A stretch of DNA of 64,000 nt from Combretum micranthum (lineage: Eukaryota; Streptophyta; Magnoliopsida; Myrtales; Combretaceae). Shown here in pieces: positions 59,570 through 64,000 of this stretch (the stretch's first letter is position 1; the number at the start of each line of letters is the position of its first letter). The notes below the pieces were generated by a model. The model had not been told where the DNA came from, searched no databases, and saw only the letters and a program-made list of their open reading frames with translations. The position numbers and the translations under genes are program-made. The stretch is taken from positions 479,571 through 543,570 of the forward strand of contig JAMXBD010000974.1 in the NCBI GenBank assembly GCA_024138025.1, written 5' to 3'.

Positions 59570-62500
59570 TGTAAACCCTTGAAAATTTCATAATTCTTAG
59601 AAAATAATCCTAAGAGTAAAATCCTGGAATCGAAACCCTAAAAATCAAACCAAGTTAAAACTTAATTCTAAATAAGATAAAAACGAGAATTCTTAGTCTT
59701 GAGAAAATGAGAACCTTCGAAACAAAATATAAAATCCAACTATTGGTTGAATCAACATCCGTATGCCAATCAAATCATCTACCTGATTCCTAACACGCAA
59801 ATCAAGACAATATATCCAAATAACGCTTGACAACGAAATGCTAAGATCTTAAATCCTTCCATGAATTTTATAATCAGAATTTTCAATTTTCACCAAAAGT
59901 CAAACTGAGTCAGCTCATAACCCTAGACTAGGTTAAACGATCCCGAAACTGAAAACTATTAAATAATCACAAATAAAATGAGATAAACTATAGATATTGA
60001 ACTGAAAATATAATATGGTAAAAACTCTAAAATTATATCTTACGAATAACTCAACAAAAACCGGAAGTCAAACCGGAACCTTAAAAGTCAACAAAGCATA
60101 CAAACAAACCCTAGTGTTTAAGATCCGGCAATCTTGCGCTCTTAAACCCTAAACAAAAAAAAATTATTGATATTAGTTCATAATAATATAGGGAAGCTTA
60201 AAAATATCGGATTCGCAAATTTCTAGTGTCCTTCGGATCTGAATGGAATCAATTTTCAAAAATCATGCCTCGGTATACCGGATGGAGAAAATATTCTATA
60301 AATACCATTAGACTCGTAAAAATATAATGATTTCAAAAATATCAGTTTTATAATCTTTCGGTAGTTAAAAATTACAGATTTCGCATTTATACGCATATTT
60401 TTATTACTACCGATATTTTAATTGTCTAGTTTACTATTCATAGCAATTTTCTACTATTCATTACTATTTCTCTATCTCTACTTTTTCTTGCTACTTATTC
60501 TTACACCTACATACCTATCTCTTACAATTTTCTTTTCTTATAAAAATTATACCACATATTACTAAACTTCTCTTACACTTTTTTCTAATATTAATTTTTA
60601 AACAAATTTCTCTTCCTCTCTCTCTTTATGTCGTCCACCTCTCTCTCTCTTCCCTCTTCAATTATTTTCTTTTTCAATTTATTTAATTACATCTAATTTT
60701 CACTCCAAAATTCTATAAATACCCCATTCCTCATTCATTCTTTCACACAATTCATTTCACTACCAAAACTCTCCCAAAATCTCTCAACAAATCCTCTTTT
60801 CAAGATTTCTCTCTACTAAAACTCTCTTAAACTAATTTTTCACAAAAATCATTCTTTATACACAAACTATCTACTACATATCAGTACTCACATAATACCC
60901 TCTTTCATCTACCATCTTCATACCACATAAACACTTTAGGTAAACTTCTTCCAACCATTTAGTTTATCCATGTCATGTAACTTAACATGACTATGATGTT
61001 GTTTTGAAACTCATATGAGTAGTAAAAGCAACAACATGTTCATGTTTTGTTCTTGCACATGAACTTTCTATTTTATTATATTGTTATGTTGATTTTATTA
61101 TTTATATCTAACTAAATATATTTATGTATTTATATATAATCTTTAGAGCATATAAGCTCACTTGTTATTTATTTAATTTCATGCTTTGCAATTTATTTAT
61201 TTCATGCTATGCAATTTATTTATTTCATACTAGTCTTTCTAGTCTTAGACTTATCCATATCAAGTCAAAACAATCTTTTCTTTATTTTCTTTATTCTTTT
61301 TGGGACTAGTCTATTCTTAGTCCCGTGATGCCTTGATGAAGGTAAGGCTCCCAATACTTGACCGGGATACCTTGATGAAGCTAAAGTTCTCAATACTTGA
61401 TATTTTATTATTTTGCCTATTATTATTTGTTTCTAGTATTTTCTCATGTTCTTATTATTTTATATGCTCATAATACTTGCATCTACATAATGATATTGTC
61501 TCAACTAATTTAAAAGTAGAATTTTACTTTATTAAATGAACTTAAAACTAAATTTTATATTGTGTGACTTATCACAAAATAATGGAGTTATTAACAACAA
61601 CACAGAAATAGAGTTTTCTTAACGTTTTCTTAAATAACAAAGATAGCTTACCAAGAAAACATAAGAAATAAATACTTTCTTTGTATATTATGACAACCTA
61701 AGTTTTAATAAAATAATTTGTTAGTTTTCAAAGTTCTCACAAAAAGCTTAAAGATTAAACTCTTTTAAACTCTATGACAAAACCAATGAACAAACTAGTT
61801 TTCAAAGTTAAGATAAAATCAACTCATAAAGTTATAAACCCACTTAGAAAAATAATGATTTTCAAGTTTCTAAAGAAGGAACTTATTTCGAAAGAATACA
61901 AAGTATGATAAGATAAAAAACAAAGGATTTTTATCAATGAAAAAGATTGTTTCCAAATAAAATAGAGGAAATGAAATATCAAATTTTGAAAAACAAGAAC
62001 TTGTATTTTAAACAAGCAATATATGAAGAAAAGACTAATTTTCTAAAACCATTCTAAATACAAATTTATAAATTGGTTTTCAAAAACTTAATACACTTTG
62101 ATAAATTTGATCTTTTATGAAAGACTAATATTAAAGGAAATTTACTTGTTTTTGGAAAAAGAATGAAGAAAATAAAATAAGAATATACTCATTTATAATA
62201 ACTATGAAAATATAAAGTTTCTTCAAATACTTGAAAAGAATTTATCAAGATAAGTTTTAAACACTTTAGAAAGAATTGTTTTATGAAATAAATTGTTGAG
62301 ACACTACCATTAGAATTTTTGCATATAAAGTGAGCTTATTTATATACTCAAAGGATTTATCAATTATGTGTGTGTATATATATATCTATATTTTACTAAA
62401 GGATTTTGAATAAAGTCGAGTTAGGAAATGGTTTTGCAAAATCTAGAATATTCGTTTTAAATTTGTACCGAACATTTTCGGAACCCAAATGATCTATATG

Positions 62501-63877
62501 AAAAAAGATAACCTTAGAAATGGATAGATCTTTTTGAATATGTAGAAAACGGTATATAATATGTGAAATTCGAGTTAAAATGAGCAAGTTATGGCCATTT
62601 TTAAATTGGAATTTCATTCTATACGAATTTGACAAACATAGTGAATAGAATTAGAAAGTTTAAGTGGAATTCTACGAAATACTCATCTTAGGTATTTCTT
62701 TTATCTAGGTGACGAAAGATACGAGATTACTCTTCCTGAGGATTACTACGACTAAGAAGATCGCGAACAGACGAGTGAGTTATTCTCTAATTTTTACCTT
62801 GCTTGTGCTTGTAAAGTAGTGGCATTAGCATACAAAAAAGATAAAAATGGATATGTATGGGACTCAGGGATATGTATATATGTGATTCTTCGTTTATGCG
62901 TGACAATGAGAATTAAGAATATCGCAACTTCAAACTGCCTGTTTAAGTGTTTTTGTTTACTTACTTAATGACTGTTTATTATTTGCTAAATTGATTGATC
63001 GCCCCCTAATAAACCTTAATAAGGTTTGGCTTAAGAAAGATAAAATGCTCATGCTAGCATCCATCGAGTCACATCTCCTACTCCTACACATAGAGTTGGA
63101 TTGACTGTTATCGTGCTGTGACATGGGCCATGTTCCTTCCTAGAGAATCGAAATCGCCAGGGGAATGCGACTCTAAGGTTCGGAGCTGAGCCAACCAATG
63201 CTTTGGGTGGGGACCTGGGGACTAGTAGTAGAAGATCGAGGATCTTCATCGCCATTCCTTAACCTTCGATACTAAGGGTAAATCCGTTCTATAATGGTTT
63301 TCGGATAACAATATATATTTGTGTAATCACTGATTGTTGCATTTGTACGCATAGCATATGTGTGAAAATTAAATGAACTTTTTTGAAAACATGGTGTGAA
63401 TGAAAATGAATATCTCACTAAGCTAGTTGTAGCTTATACCCCTATAGATTTTGATAAAACAGGTATACCCGTGGCTTCAATTGAGGATCAGGACGTTAAG
63501 AAAGTCATTGAAGGATGTTAAGCTTTTATGAAGGCAATGAAAACATAAGATGAAGTTATTTTGTAAGATTCTTTATATGTAATGTATTCTATGCTAGTGT
63601 TTTGGAAATTCTAAGCTGTATATTTATTTGAAGACAATAGAGGGATATGCCCTTAAGAATTGTAATTAAATATGTTTATGTTTTATGATAAGTATTCTCT
63701 TTGCCTTGTTACTTAATTATTATCAATATAAATTGTGCTACTCCAATGCGTTCCCTTGGTTGTGATGTACACCTTGTACATGATATGGAAGCTTTTGCGT
63801 GATTGAGATAGTCATTCCTAGGCTTTAGTATTGTGTATGCGGACTGCCACATTTAGGGTATCCCTCGGGACGTGATA
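59570..63877 (+). mobile_element. Family B long LTR-like repeat, copy B3, inserted in C1
   Basis: Starts TGTAAACCC and ends CGGGACGTGATA, the reverse complement of the B1 termini. Sense is plus: TATA box CTATAAATACCCC at 60713-60725, a CT-rich leader, donor TTTAG|GTAAAC at 60940, 1.77 kb of intron-like sequence, acceptor TTATCTAG at 62708, and a micro-frame. A second acceptor-like AAAACAG at about 63460 precedes a further short frame. At 4.3 kb it is the longest copy. Flanks GATAT and GTATA do not match exactly. Confidence 0.75.
62709..62755 (+). other. Acidic micro-ORF after splice acceptor, copy B3
   Basis: After TTATCTAG the frame reads GDERYEITLPEDYYD then TAA. It matches copy B2 in length, start and end. 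Confidence 0.6.
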
Positions 63878-64000
63878 GTATAGAAGACTTATTGGATTTT
63901 ATGTTTAAATGTTATAAGTTGTCAGAAATCTTATGAGACTAGTTTGTTAGGTTTTCATTTGTTTTGATGGCATGTAGTATCGGATTTTGTTAGTTCATGA
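63878..64000 (+). mobile_element. Probable remainder of copy C1 after the B3 insertion
   Basis: The words TTTTATGTTTA and the AT-rich context resemble the part of C2 that follows its micro-frame, so this is most likely the 3' rest of C1, cut by the window edge. Confidence 0.4.

Noticed and set aside
60100..60155. AAACCCTA-type words as a possible interstitial telomere repeat
   Set aside because: Only isolated words are present, not a tandem array, and they fall inside family B sequence.
1..64000. CRISPR arrays, bacterial operons or ribosome binding sites
   Set aside because: The window is plant nuclear DNA. The tandem repeats seen lack regular unique spacers.
1..64000. tRNA or rRNA genes
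   Set aside because: I recognised no cloverleaf with A and B boxes and no rRNA sequence by eye. A tRNA search program would settle this.

Overview
This is an AT-rich stretch of a flowering-plant nuclear genome, most likely a eudicot. The evidence is an R2R3-MYB gene of the MYB46/MYB83 type, a plant-type NOG1 gene, Ty1/copia elements with the plant iMet-tRNA primer site, and many long solo-LTR-like repeats. I cannot name the species. Only two cellular genes are visible, both on the minus strand in the first 18.5 kb: MYB46/83-like (2921-5543) and NOG1 (15525-17557). Both are well conserved, and both carry small indels that break the reading frame as written. They are either recent pseudogenes or consensus indel errors.

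Layout. 1-1.6 kb: 3' end of an intact-looking copia element with its LTR. 2.9-5.6 kb: MYB gene. 6.4-10 kb: a MITE candidate, then two inverted copies of one gypsy-like LTR. 10.3-12 kb: an LTR-like repeat (family C). 12-15 kb: AT-rich sequence with a small foldback MITE. 15.5-18.6 kb: NOG1, with a leader intron and a ribosome-biogenesis-type promoter. 18.9-43.2 kb: a graveyard of long LTR-like repeats of related families, here called A, B, D and E, separated by AT-rich repeats. It includes one solo LTR with a perfect 5-bp target duplication (TSD) and a Mutator-type MITE with a 9-bp duplication. 43.2-47.15 kb: a complete but decayed copia element with both LTRs and a TSD. 48.8-54.3 kb: a three-level nest, a foldback MITE interrupted by one LTR that is interrupted by another. 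54.4-56.9 kb: a decayed pararetrovirus-like block with a 35S-like promoter. 57.75-64 kb: a family C LTR interrupted by a family B LTR.

The most unusual signal is shared by the A-E LTR-like repeats. Each tends to have a plant TATA box, a short leader, often a good splice donor, 1.2-1.8 kb of intron-like sequence that often carries a tandem repeat, a pyrimidine-rich splice acceptor, and directly after it a very short acidic Asp/Tyr-rich reading frame ending in a stop. Closely related copies keep the peptide while the surrounding DNA drifts. No gag-pol internal region was seen for these families. They may be solo LTRs whose parents lie elsewhere, or gene-like units not yet described.
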